A stretch of 64,000 nt of DNA, taken from Streptomyces sp. NBC_00659. Its GTDB lineage: Bacteria > Actinomycetota > Actinomycetes > Streptomycetales > Streptomycetaceae. Both the position numbers and the translations under genes were made by a program. A model generated the notes under the pieces. The model was not told the origin of the DNA and searched no databases. It saw nothing but the letters and a program-made list of their open reading frames with translations. Below are positions 26,582 to 36,122 of this stretch, piece by piece; position 1 is the stretch's first letter; each line of letters opens with the position of its first letter. The stretch spans positions 6,324,001 through 6,388,000 of the forward strand of contig NZ_CP109031.1 of the NCBI RefSeq assembly GCF_036226925.1. Direction: 5' to 3'.

Positions 26582-26862
26582 GGCGCTAACCGCCCTCTTC
26601 CGCTTCGCAAGGTGATGGACAGCGGGAATAAAGGCTACGCCTCCCTGGCCGAGAAGGTCAGGCCGGGCCCGTCCAACGTCGCGTAAGTCACATCGGAATC
26701 TGTGTTTCACCCATGGAAATGGCGGGAAACAAGCGTGGTTCCGCAGGGGAATGGGTACGTCGGCCCGAGGCCGCGGCACAGTTCACGCGGTCCTGTGCCT
26801 GATCACACGTGTACGCCGGCGGCGACAGCGGTGGATCTTGCGGCTCCGGTTCGAACTTTACG
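26582..26862 (-). other. Intergenic upstream region of kgd
   Basis: These 281 bases separate the sensor kinase stop from the kgd start and should hold the kgd promoter. Relatively AT-rich patches occur near 26690-26730. I cannot assign a firm -35/-10 pair. Confidence 0.4.
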
Positions 26863-28005
26863 TCAACTTGGCAGAGAAGGAAGTCCCGGAAGGATGACCT
26901 GGATCCGGCAACCCCGCTGAGATTCGGCCACACCTATGCGTCCGCCGTGCAGATCCACCGCCCAGCGGGCGATCGCGAGCCCCAGGCCCGTACCGCCGTC
27001 GCTGCCCGGACCGTGCGGCGCGGGCACCCCGCCGCGGTTGAACCGCTCGAAGACGCGGTGCCATTCCGACTTCGGAATGCCGGGCCCCTCGTCCAGGACC
27101 TCCAGGGCCAGCGACTCGGGAAGGTCGCCCCGCCGGGCCCGTACCGTCACCCGGCCGTGCGGCGGGCTGTGCTTGACCGCGTTGTCGATGAGATTCGCCA
27201 CGACCTGGTGGATCCGCTCCGGGTCCGCGTGCGCGGTCAGCTCCGGCGGGGACACGTCGAGGTGCAGATGGACGTCCTTGCGGGTGTGACCGCCGCCGGA
27301 GCCCGAGGTGAGGTCCGCGCGCGCGGAGGCGACCATGTTGGCCTCCTTCAGCACCCCGGACAGATACGGCCACACCTCGAAGCGCCGCCTGCGCAGCGGT
27401 ACGACGCCGTTGTCCAGCCGGGACAGGTCGAGGAGGGTCTCCACCAGCCGCCCCAGGCGTTCCGTCTGCTTCAGCGCGGTGCGCATCGTCTCGGGATCGG
27501 CCGCCGAGACGCCGTCCACGACGTTCTCCAGGACCGCGCGCAGACCCGCGATGGGGGTCCGCAGCTCGTGCGAGACATTCGCCACGAGCTCCTTGCGCTG
27601 ACGGTCCTGGGCCTCCAGCTCGTCGGCCATGAGGTTGATCGTCTGGGCCAGGTCGCCCAGCTCGTCGCGCCGGTCGTCCCGCACCCGGCGGGTGTAGTCC
27701 CCGTGCCAGATCGAGCGGGCCACCGCGTTCATCTCGTCCAGCGGCGCGGTGAGCGAGTGCGCGACGAACTGCGTGATCAGCAGGGTGGCGATCATCGAGA
27801 ACACCGTGATGAAGCGGAGCTCCGTCTTGGTGTGTACCGCGATCATCGACAGACCGGTGGTGATGAGCACGGAGATGACGACGAGCGCGCCCAGCTTCGT
27901 CTTGATCGAGAAGGGCCGCACCTCGCCCCAGGAGCCCGAGCTCCTGCGCTCACCGGACGCGCGCTCGCCGAGCCCGCGTCCCCGTTCTCCGAGTCCGCTC
28001 ATCAC
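26863..28005 (-). CDS. Two-component sensor histidine kinase
   Basis: The 380-residue membrane kinase has TM1 (LGALVVISVLITTGLSMIAV, about residues 39-58), almost no extracellular loop, TM2 (ITVFSMIATLLITQFVAHSL), a HAMP linker, and the phosphoacceptor helix NVSHELRTPIAGLRAVLENV. ATP-binding motifs are the N box NLIDNAVKHSPPHGRV, the G1 region EVLDEGPGIP and G2 GGTGLGLAIARWAVDLHGG. The short sensing loop suggests that it reads a membrane or cytoplasmic cue. The start is either GTG 28005 or the adjacent ATG 28002. The response regulator gene is 59 bases upstream on the same strand, so the two form one operon. Confidence 0.93.
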   Translation of the reverse strand: MMSGLGERGRGLGERASGERRSSGSWGEVRPFSIKTKLGALVVISVLITTGLSMIAVHTKTELRFITVFSMIATLLITQFVAHSLTAPLDEMNAVARSIWHGDYTRRVRDDRRDELGDLAQTINLMADELEAQDRQRKELVANVSHELRTPIAGLRAVLENVVDGVSAADPETMRTALKQTERLGRLVETLLDLSRLDNGVVPLRRRRFEVWPYLSGVLKEANMVASARADLTSGSGGGHTRKDVHLHLDVSPPELTAHADPERIHQVVANLIDNAVKHSPPHGRVTVRARRGDLPESLALEVLDEGPGIPKSEWHRVFERFNRGGVPAPHGPGSDGGTGLGLAIARWAVDLHGGRIGVAESQRGCRIQVILPGLPSLPS

Positions 28006-28064
28006 ATCAGCCCCTCACCCGGGTCCCGGTCACCCGGGTCCCGACCCTCCTGCGGAGTCCCGGC

Positions 28065-28802
28065 TCAGGGAGTCGGGGTCTCCAGTGCGTAGCCGACGCC
28101 GTGCACCGTACGGATCCGCTCGGCACCGATCTTGCGGCGCAGCGCCTTGATGTGGCTGTCGACGGTCCGGGTACCGGAGGCGTCCGCCCAGTCCCACACC
28201 TCGGCGAGCAGCTGCTCGCGCGAGAGTACGGCACGCGGGGTGTTCGCGAGGCAGACCAGGAGGTCGAACTCGGTCGGAGTGAGGTGTACGTCCTCGCTGC
28301 GGACCCGCACCCGGCGCTGCGCGTGGTCGATCTCCAGCTCGCCGAGCCGAAGGATGCCGCTGCGCGGAGTGGAGGCCGCGACGACCGCGCGCTCGACCCT
28401 GCGGAGCAGGACGTGCACCCGGGCCGCGAGCTCGCGCATCGAGAACGGCTTGGTCATGTAGTCGTCGGCGCCGACTCCGAGCCCGACCAGCATGTCGGTC
28501 TCGTCGTCGCGCGCGGTGAGCATCAGCACCGGCACCGGGCGGGCGGCCTGCACACGCCGGCAGACCTCCAGACCGTCGAAGCCGGGCAGCATGATGTCGA
28601 GGATCAGCAGATCGGGCTGCCATGCCTCGGCGGTGTCGACGGCGGCCGGGCCGTCACCCGCGGTTTGCACGAGGAATCCCTCGGCTCGCAGACGGGCCGC
28701 GATGGCGTCGACGATCGTGGGGTCGTCCTCGACGACCAAAACCCGGCGCTGAGCGCCCGGGGTCGCCGCCGTGCCGTTCTGGGAGGTGTGTGTCTGCTCC
28801 AT
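28065..28802 (-). CDS. OmpR/PhoB-family response regulator
   Basis: This 245-residue regulator pairs with the kinase encoded just downstream. The receiver domain starts RRVLVVEDDPTIVDAIAARL, has the phosphoacceptor Asp in LLILDIMLPGFDGLEV, the switch Thr in VLMLTARDDE and Lys in DYMTKPFSMREL. The C-terminal winged helix follows: LTPTEFDLLVCLANTPRAVL, RTVDSHIKALRRKIGAERIR and TVHGVGYALE. ATG 28802 gives the normal length, with GGGGCGG upstream; the frame goes on to 28886 but without family-like sequence. Target genes are unknown; kgd and the lon region are neighbours but no shared operator was found. Confidence 0.94.
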   Translation of the reverse strand: MEQTHTSQNGTAATPGAQRRVLVVEDDPTIVDAIAARLRAEGFLVQTAGDGPAAVDTAEAWQPDLLILDIMLPGFDGLEVCRRVQAARPVPVLMLTARDDETDMLVGLGVGADDYMTKPFSMRELAARVHVLLRRVERAVVAASTPRSGILRLGELEIDHAQRRVRVRSEDVHLTPTEFDLLVCLANTPRAVLSREQLLAEVWDWADASGTRTVDSHIKALRRKIGAERIRTVHGVGYALETPTP

Positions 28803-28915
28803 CGCCCGCCCCTGAAGTGTGCTTTCCGGAATCCGTGGGGTGATCCCATGACTGCGCTTGACGCTTGAATGATCCGCGTCAGGCAAGCAGGGTACGGGCA
28901 GTGGGTGCGGCTCGG

Positions 28916-29593
28916 CTATCCAGGCCTCACCGCGAGATGCACCACGTCGGGAACGCCCCGGGCAACGGGGATCACTTCGGTACGGACCTGTCGGAATCCG
29001 GCATTCCGCAAGGTAACTTCAAATTCCGGAGAGGGCTGCGCCGACCACACGGCGAGGACGCCGCCAGGCCTCAACGCCCTTGCGCAGCCTGCCAGTCCGG
29101 ACGCACCGTACAGTCCCGCGTTGCCTTCGGTGACCGTCCAGCCGGGTCCGTTGTCGATGTCGAGACACAGGGCGTCGAACGTGTCGGAGATCTCATTGAC
29201 GTAGTCGACGAGGTCCCTCTCGACGATGTCGGTGCGCGGATCGGCGAGCGCCTCCGCGGACAGTTCGGCGAGCGGGCCGCCCCGGTGCCAGTCGATGATG
29301 GCCCGTTCGCGCTCGACAACTGTGATGCGCCCCCAGTGACGGTCGGCCGCGGCGTGCGCCAGCGAGAACCCGACGCCGAGCCCGCCGATCAGCACGCTCG
29401 GCTCCGGGCGCCCGTCCAGCGCGTCGTACGCCGCGTCCATGAGCAGCCGCTCGGAACGCCCGTCGGAGGTGTCCATCAGGAAGCATCCGTTGGCGATGAT
29501 CTGGAGCAGTGCTCCGTGGCGCCGCAGCACGACCTCGCCGTACGGGCTCTGACGGCGGTCGATGACTTCGGGAGTCTCGTACGAGGCGGTCAT
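28916..29593 (-). CDS. Spermidine synthase-like methyltransferase-fold protein
   Basis: The 225-residue protein has the Rossmann core of spermidine synthases: VLIGGLGVGFSLAHAAAD (SAM-type glycine loop), ITVVERERAIIDWHR (acidic residue after strand 2), IVERDLVDYVNEISDTFDAL and LCLDIDNGPGWTV. The tail FRQVRTEVIPVARGVPDVVH resembles small fused-domain relatives. Canonical polyamine-binding Asp residues of true spermidine synthases cannot all be placed, so it may act on another small molecule. ATG 29593 is used; ATG 29602 is also possible. Upstream lies a repeat-filled intergenic region. Confidence 0.82.
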   Translation of the reverse strand: MTASYETPEVIDRRQSPYGEVVLRRHGALLQIIANGCFLMDTSDGRSERLLMDAAYDALDGRPEPSVLIGGLGVGFSLAHAAADRHWGRITVVERERAIIDWHRGGPLAELSAEALADPRTDIVERDLVDYVNEISDTFDALCLDIDNGPGWTVTEGNAGLYGASGLAGCARALRPGGVLAVWSAQPSPEFEVTLRNAGFRQVRTEVIPVARGVPDVVHLAVRPG

Positions 29594-29646
29594 GGCCGCC
29601 ATCCTGGCATTTTCACCTGTACGGGTCGCGGGAATCGGCCGGGGGC

Positions 29647-29755
29647 GGGGAGATGGCGTGAAGGGGTGACGGCGGGCGCGGCGAGGTTGACGCGGCGCCG
29701 AGCCGGAGGCCCCGGACGCGGCTCAGGCTGGCCCTCGACGACCGCCGACCCGAGC
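29647..29755. repeat. 109-bp direct repeat, copy 1
   Basis: This segment matches 29882-29990 with a constant offset of 235 bases, no gaps and about seven substitutions by eye (about 94% identity). Copy 1 begins 54 bases upstream of the spermidine-synthase-like start codon. Both copies are followed by a 21-bp-unit array, so a larger block was probably duplicated. Confidence 0.92.
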
Positions 29756-29854
29756 CTCCGTCCTTACCGGCCGGGCCTCCACGCTCACCGGCTGGGCTTC
29801 CGCTCCCACGGGCTGGGCCTCCGCCTTACCGGCCGGGCTTCCGCCCTCGGCCGA
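29751..29854. repeat. 21-bp minisatellite array (first)
   Basis: About five imperfect units of roughly 21 bases follow a pattern like CGGGCTTCCGCTCCCACCGGC. Unit starts are near 29751, 29772, 29793, 29814 and 29834. A second array of four units follows the second copy of the 109-bp repeat, at about 29986-30072. Confidence 0.8.
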
Positions 29855-29881
29855 CCGAGCCTCCGCCCTCCGCCGGCGGAT

Positions 29882-29990
29882 GGGGAGATGGCGTGAAGGA
29901 GTGACGGCGGGCGCGGCGAGGTTGACGCGGCGCCGAGCCGGAGGCCTCGGGCGCGGATCGGGCCGGCCCTCGGCGACCGCCGACCCGAGC
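29882..29990. repeat. 109-bp direct repeat, copy 2
   Basis: This is the partner of 29647-29755. Substitutions relative to copy 1 cluster in the second half of the unit. No open frame is shared between copies because the offset is not a multiple of three. Confidence 0.92.
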
Positions 29991-30189
29991 TGTCGCCGTC
30001 CGCCGGCCGGGCTTCCGCTTTCCGCCGGCCGAGTCTCCGCTCCCACCGGCCGAGCCCTCGCGTCCGTCGGCCACTCCCCGAGCGGCCGTCCATCGGTCAC
30101 TCCCCGAGTGGCTCACGGGCCTCTTCGTCCGCCCCCTCGCGGACAAGAAGCGACCCGTTGAGCCGTAAGAGGGACGGCCGGGCGCCTGT

Positions 30190-30468
30190 TCAACGGCGGG
30201 GTGCCCCGTTCTGGGCGTCGGACGCGGACTGCCAGGCCTGCACGCCCGCCAGGGAGGCCTCCTTGGCCTGTCGCCACTTCATGGCCGCCACCTGCGAGGG
30301 AGGCACATCCATGGCGCGGAGCATGCGCCGGCCCGCGGCGAACACGGCGGCGGCCGCGATGACCATGCCGGTGCACGCCACCAGGGCACCGGCCGCGGTG
30401 AGCACGGCACCGGCCGTGACGAGCCGGGTGTCGATCTCGAGCTTGTTCTGGGCGAGGTGATGGTTCAT
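30190..30468 (-). CDS. Small membrane-anchored hypothetical protein
   Basis: This 92-residue protein has one long hydrophobic stretch (VTAGAVLTAAGALVACTGMV and on to AAAAVF, about residues 16-42), then a basic amphipathic C-terminus with MKWRQAKEASLAGVQAWQSA. ATG 30468 has GGAG six to nine bases upstream and was preferred to the longer frame starting at 30537. It is transcribed away from lon and shares the 192-base gap with it. I do not recognise a named family; similar small proteins occur next to lon in streptomycetes as I recall, which is recollection only. Confidence 0.75.
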   Translation of the reverse strand: MNHHLAQNKLEIDTRLVTAGAVLTAAGALVACTGMVIAAAAVFAAGRRMLRAMDVPPSQVAAMKWRQAKEASLAGVQAWQSASDAQNGAPRR

Positions 30469-30618
30469 GACTCCAACCATCCGAGGCCGGTGGCCACCTC
30501 GCATCCCGAAGACGGCCCGGGAGGCCCCGAAGCGCACGAGGCCGGGACGCCCGCACCGGGTTCACAAGCGATCGCTCACAGCGAACGGCCTCCGGGGAAC
30601 ATTGCGGAGTCCCCGTGC

Positions 30619-30639
30619 ATTGAGTCGGCATAGCTCAAC
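30619..30639 (+). promoter_or_regulatory. HAIR-like HspR operator upstream of lon
   Basis: ATTGAGT-N7-GCTCAAC spans 30619-30639. The known HspR-associated inverted repeat (HAIR) is CTTGAGT-N7-ACTCAAG, so 6 of 7 left-arm bases, 5 of 7 right-arm bases and the spacing agree. It ends 21 bases before the lon ATG. HspR is known to repress lon in Streptomyces, so heat-shock control of this gene is likely. Confidence 0.8.
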
Positions 30640-30660
30640 TTGACTGCCGAAGGGGAGATC

Positions 30661-33075
<2,415 letters not shown>

Positions 33076-33092
33076 CGGAGGCTGCCGGAAGG

Positions 33093-33128
33093 GAAGGCCC
33101 GGGTCCCGTGAGGGAGGCCCGGGCCTTC
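33093..33128 (+). terminator. Hairpin terminator after lon
   Basis: Perfect 11-bp arms GAAGGCCCGGG (33093-33103) and CCCGGGCCTTC (33118-33128) enclose a 14-base loop, starting 18 bases after the lon stop. There is no T tract. It also lies downstream of the convergent lysozyme gene and could serve both directions. Confidence 0.7.
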
Positions 33129-33191
33129 GCCGTGCCGCGCGTCGGGCGCCTTCGCCGTACGCCGGCTGTCCTGCCGTACGTCAGGCGCCTG

Positions 33192-34010
33192 TCAGCCGTT
33201 GGCCAGTGCCTGCACCCGGTCGAGCGCACCGTTGAATTTGTCGTGGTCCCCGACCGTCGGGCCCGACGACGTGTACTGCCACATCGTGTAGAAGCCCCAG
33301 CCGGCCGGGAGCGTCCCCGGATCGGAGGCGTACCGCGCTATCCACAGGGGATGGGCGGACGCGAAGCCGCCGTAGTTGCCGGTGCACTGGGTCCACCAGC
33401 TCGCGGCCGTGTAGATCACCGCGTCACGGCCGGTCCTGGCCCTGTACTGGGTGAGGAAGCTGCTGATCCAGCTGACCATCGCGCTCTGCGTCTTGCCGTA
33501 GCAGGCGGCCCCGTACGGGTTCCACTCGATGTCGAGCGTGCCGGGCAGCGTCTTGCCGTCGCCCGACCAGCCGCCGCCGTGGTCGACGAAGTAGTTGGCC
33601 TGGGTGGCGCCGGTCGTCGTGTCCGGGGTCGCGAAGTGGTACGACCCGCGGATCATGCCGATGTTGTACGCGCCGTTGTACTGCTGGGCGAAGTACGGGT
33701 TCGTGTAGTACGTCCCCTCGCTCGCCTTGGTGTAGGCCCACCTGACCCCGCTGTTCCACAGCGTCGACCAGGCGACGTTGCCCTGGTAGCCGGCCACGTC
33801 CACACCTTCTGTCTGGGTGGCGTCACCGGTGGACGGCGTGCCGTCCTGACCGTCGTGGTCGATGACCCCCATGCCCATCCGGGCGGAGCCGCGGGCGGGG
33901 GTGTCGGCGGCGGAGGAAGGGAGGGCGGAGAGGAGGGAGAAGGCGGCGAGCAGGGTTCCTGCCACGAGCATTCGCAGGCGGCGGGCGGTTCCGGATCCGT
34001 GCACGGACAT
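33192..34010 (-). CDS. Secreted GH25 lysozyme (N-acetylmuramidase)
   Basis: This 272-residue exported enzyme cleaves the glycan of peptidoglycan. The signal peptide (residues 1-35) has LRMLVAGTLLAAFSLLSALP and a likely cut after SSAA. The GH25 barrel begins with TEGVDVAGYQGNVAW (catalytic Asp in GVDVAGYQ), continues with WAYTKASEGTYYTN, IRGSYHFATPDT, and the acidic pair region TLDIEWNPYG, then VIYTAASWW and FYTMWQYTSSGP. Length and motifs match the Chalaropsis-type cellosyl group of streptomycetes. ATG 34010 has GGAGG nine bases upstream. No cell-wall-binding repeats are attached. Confidence 0.93.
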   Translation of the reverse strand: MSVHGSGTARRLRMLVAGTLLAAFSLLSALPSSAADTPARGSARMGMGVIDHDGQDGTPSTGDATQTEGVDVAGYQGNVAWSTLWNSGVRWAYTKASEGTYYTNPYFAQQYNGAYNIGMIRGSYHFATPDTTTGATQANYFVDHGGGWSGDGKTLPGTLDIEWNPYGAACYGKTQSAMVSWISSFLTQYRARTGRDAVIYTAASWWTQCTGNYGGFASAHPLWIARYASDPGTLPAGWGFYTMWQYTSSGPTVGDHDKFNGALDRVQALANG

Positions 34011-34307
34011 GTGCGTGCCTCCGAAGGGCGATGGAGCTCCGGAGCCCGGGGGAGCTCGGGGGAGCTCGGTGGGGGGAAAAGCGCGGGCATGCGTGCCCCG
34101 GGGGGATCAGGTCGTCCTTGACCTGGGAGTGGCGTGCGCATGCCAGTAAAGGTGTCTGATAAAGAAGCTACGCACGTAGACGACGGTGTGGGAAGAGGGG
34201 CCGGGGGCTGCCGTTGGTCTACGCCTGCGAAATACTGGCGGAGCTGCGACAACGGCGAGTTCTGGCAGAAACTTTCAGGATCGGGAAACCGGGTCAGGGG
34301 TGCTGAC

Positions 34308-34826
34308 GTGCACGAGGGCGGAAACGACGGCGGACGTCCGGTCGAATCCGGCGTGTCGGGAAATGGTATGGACCGGCCCGCGGCGCACGGCGGTGTGGAG
34401 CGCGAGTTCCTTTCCCTGGAACGCGAGTTGACCGTGTTTCTGCGCCGCGCTCGCGCCAACCAGGGGGAGATGGCCCGCGAGGTCCATCCTGACCTGGAGT
34501 CCGCCGCGTACGGGCTCCTCGTCCGTCTGGAGGAGTGCGGTCGCCAGCGCGCCACGGAACTCGCCGCCTACATCGGCGTCGGCAAGGCCACGATGTCCCG
34601 GCAGCTGCGCGCCCTGGAGGAGCTGGGCCTGGTCGCGCGCGAACCCGACCCCGCCGACGGCCGCGCCTGGCTCGTCCACCTCACCGATGAGGGCCGTGGA
34701 CGTGTCTCCAGCGTTCGCGAGGCCCGCCGGGCCCGCTATGTCCGCCAACTCGCCCACTGGGACCAGAACGAGGTCGCGGAACTCGCCCGCCTGCTGAACC
34801 AGCTGAACCGCGGCATGGAGAGGTAG
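34308..34826 (+). CDS. MarR-family transcriptional regulator
   Basis: The 172-residue regulator has the MarR fold: a first dimerisation helix (REFLSLERELTVFLRRARAN), the winged HTH (RATELAAYIGVGKATMSRQL, ALEELGLVAREPDPADGRAW) and a C-terminal dimer helix (QNEVAELARLLNQLNRGMER). GTG 34308 follows AGGGG by about seven bases and fits the family; ATG 34368 is an alternative and the longer frame from 34134 is unlikely. It is divergent from the lysozyme gene across about 300 bases. The ligand and target are unknown. It may control the adjacent lysozyme, but I found no shared palindrome. Confidence 0.9.
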   Translation: MHEGGNDGGRPVESGVSGNGMDRPAAHGGVEREFLSLERELTVFLRRARANQGEMAREVHPDLESAAYGLLVRLEECGRQRATELAAYIGVGKATMSRQLRALEELGLVAREPDPADGRAWLVHLTDEGRGRVSSVREARRARYVRQLAHWDQNEVAELARLLNQLNRGMER

Positions 34827-34976
34827 CACCGCCCGGTCGACATCCGCACCTCAGGACAGCTCTCCGCGCGGTTCCCCGAAGGGCGCGCCGTGCAGTGCCG
34901 TCCACGGTTCCCCGCGCGGTTCCCCGAAGGACAGCTCTCCGCGCAGCGCCCTTCGCGGTTCCCCTCGCGGCCCCGC

Positions 34977-35765
34977 TCACAGGTCCACGAACACCACCGT
35001 CGCGTCGTCGTGCGTCTTGCCCCGCCGGGACCCCGGCCGCTCCGCCGCGTCCGAGCGCTCCAGGCGCCGTACGCGCTCGACGAGCGAGGCCGAGCCCTCT
35101 TCGCGCACGAGAGCGAACAGCTCGGTCCAGTCGCCCGCGTGGAACCTCTCCACCCACCGGGTGGCGCCGTCCGTGAGAGCCGTCAGGGCGCGGACCGAGG
35201 ACCGGGGGAGGGTGCCCGCCACCGCGCGCGAGGCGACCGAGGGGTCCGCGGCGGCCGTGAAGAAGCCGCCCTCCTTGTTGCGGACGGTGGAGTCGGCGAC
35301 GGCGTCCGAGGCGAGGGCCGTGCGCGGGAGCCGGGAGAGGCGGTCGTCCAGCAGGGCGGTGACCTCGCCGGAGGGGGATTCCACCAGCAGGGCCGAGTCC
35401 GAGAGGATCAGGTACTCGACCCGCGACGCGGACCACCGCGCGAGGACCACGGTTGCCTGGGGCGTACGCGGGTGAGAAAGGTCACAGGTGCCGGCGTGTG
35501 CGTCGGCGACGCGGCGAATCGCCCGCGCCAGGACCTCCCGCAGGGGTAAATCCCCCTGCGAAACGGACAGTTCGGTCAGCGCGCCGCCGAGCCGCGCGGA
35601 GAACCAGTGGACCGAATGCAGACAGCCGTCGCCACCCCGGGGCGGCGTCACCCCGTCGAGCGCGACCAGTGAACCGCCCTGTCCTGAAGCGGGAAGCCCG
35701 ACCGATGCGAAGTCCTCATTGGGGTGGTCCGGGTCTCCGGGCTCCGACACGAGTTCAGTGCGCAT
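34977..35765 (-). CDS. PP2C-like Ser/Thr protein phosphatase domain protein
   Basis: The 262-residue protein has PP2C signatures in degenerate form: NEDFASVGLPASGQGGSLVA with LVALDGVTPP (usual DG metal motif), then LSDSALLVESPSGEVTAL, SVRALTALTDGATRWVERF and the terminal DDATVVFVDL with metal-binding Asp residues. PP2C enzymes dephosphorylate Ser/Thr using Mg or Mn; here the core Asp residues are present, so activity is plausible. It lacks the sensor domains of RsbU-type phosphatases. ATG 35765 is chosen because it follows GGCGG and fits the conserved N-terminus MRTELVSEPGDPDHPNEDF. Confidence 0.83.
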   Translation of the reverse strand: MRTELVSEPGDPDHPNEDFASVGLPASGQGGSLVALDGVTPPRGGDGCLHSVHWFSARLGGALTELSVSQGDLPLREVLARAIRRVADAHAGTCDLSHPRTPQATVVLARWSASRVEYLILSDSALLVESPSGEVTALLDDRLSRLPRTALASDAVADSTVRNKEGGFFTAAADPSVASRAVAGTLPRSSVRALTALTDGATRWVERFHAGDWTELFALVREEGSASLVERVRRLERSDAAERPGSRRGKTHDDATVVFVDL

Positions 35766-36122
35766 TCCGCCAGTCTGCACGAGCCCTTCACAAGGGCGCC
35801 GGAAGGATGCCGGGCAACGCCCGACGTGCGGTTCAGCAGCTCAGGCGCCGGGTTTGGCATGGAATGATCGACTCCGGCAAAACGTGGCGGCGAATACTGC
35901 CAAAGCCCGTCCCCGACGTCCAACCGGCCCGCCGCGCGGGCCCGCAGCGGGCACCGGGGAGACTTGCCCGCCAACTCCCCTCCGATGTTCACTCCTTCGG
36001 GTGGCGGGTCAGATGATGCGGGACCACTGCCCACCGGCACTGGGAGGGTCGGGAGCCGTACCGGGCGTACGCCCCGATTGACGGGACGTCACCCGGGCCC
36101 CAAATGGGTACACGAGTCAGGA
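35766..36122. other. Intergenic divergent region upstream of the conservon
   Basis: These 357 bases lie between the PP2C gene (minus) and the conservon kinase (plus) and should hold both promoters. No confident promoter, operator or small gene was found; the long frame starting at 35964 lacks family-like sequence before 36123. Confidence 0.5.

Larger units (their letters stand above)
29594..30189. other. Repeat-filled intergenic region
   Basis: These 596 bases hold no convincing gene. They contain a 109-bp direct duplication and two arrays of 21-bp units. The minus-strand open frames encode only heptapeptide repeats such as AEAQPVG with no ribosome site. Confidence 0.7.

Noticed and set aside
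22835..26686. A 1283-residue plus-strand open frame opposite kgd
   Set aside because: It is the shadow of the kgd coding strand, rich in Arg/Asp/Val/Leu with no family motifs. The kgd frame has dozens of recognisable motifs.
29723..30100. A repeat protein of 125 residues on the minus strand
   Set aside because: It has heptapeptide repeats from the 21-bp arrays, no ribosome site and no plausible function. I report the DNA repeat only.
34134..34307. Extended N-terminus of the MarR regulator
   Set aside because: The extra 58 residues lack any MarR similarity; GTG 34308 has a good AGGGG ribosome site.
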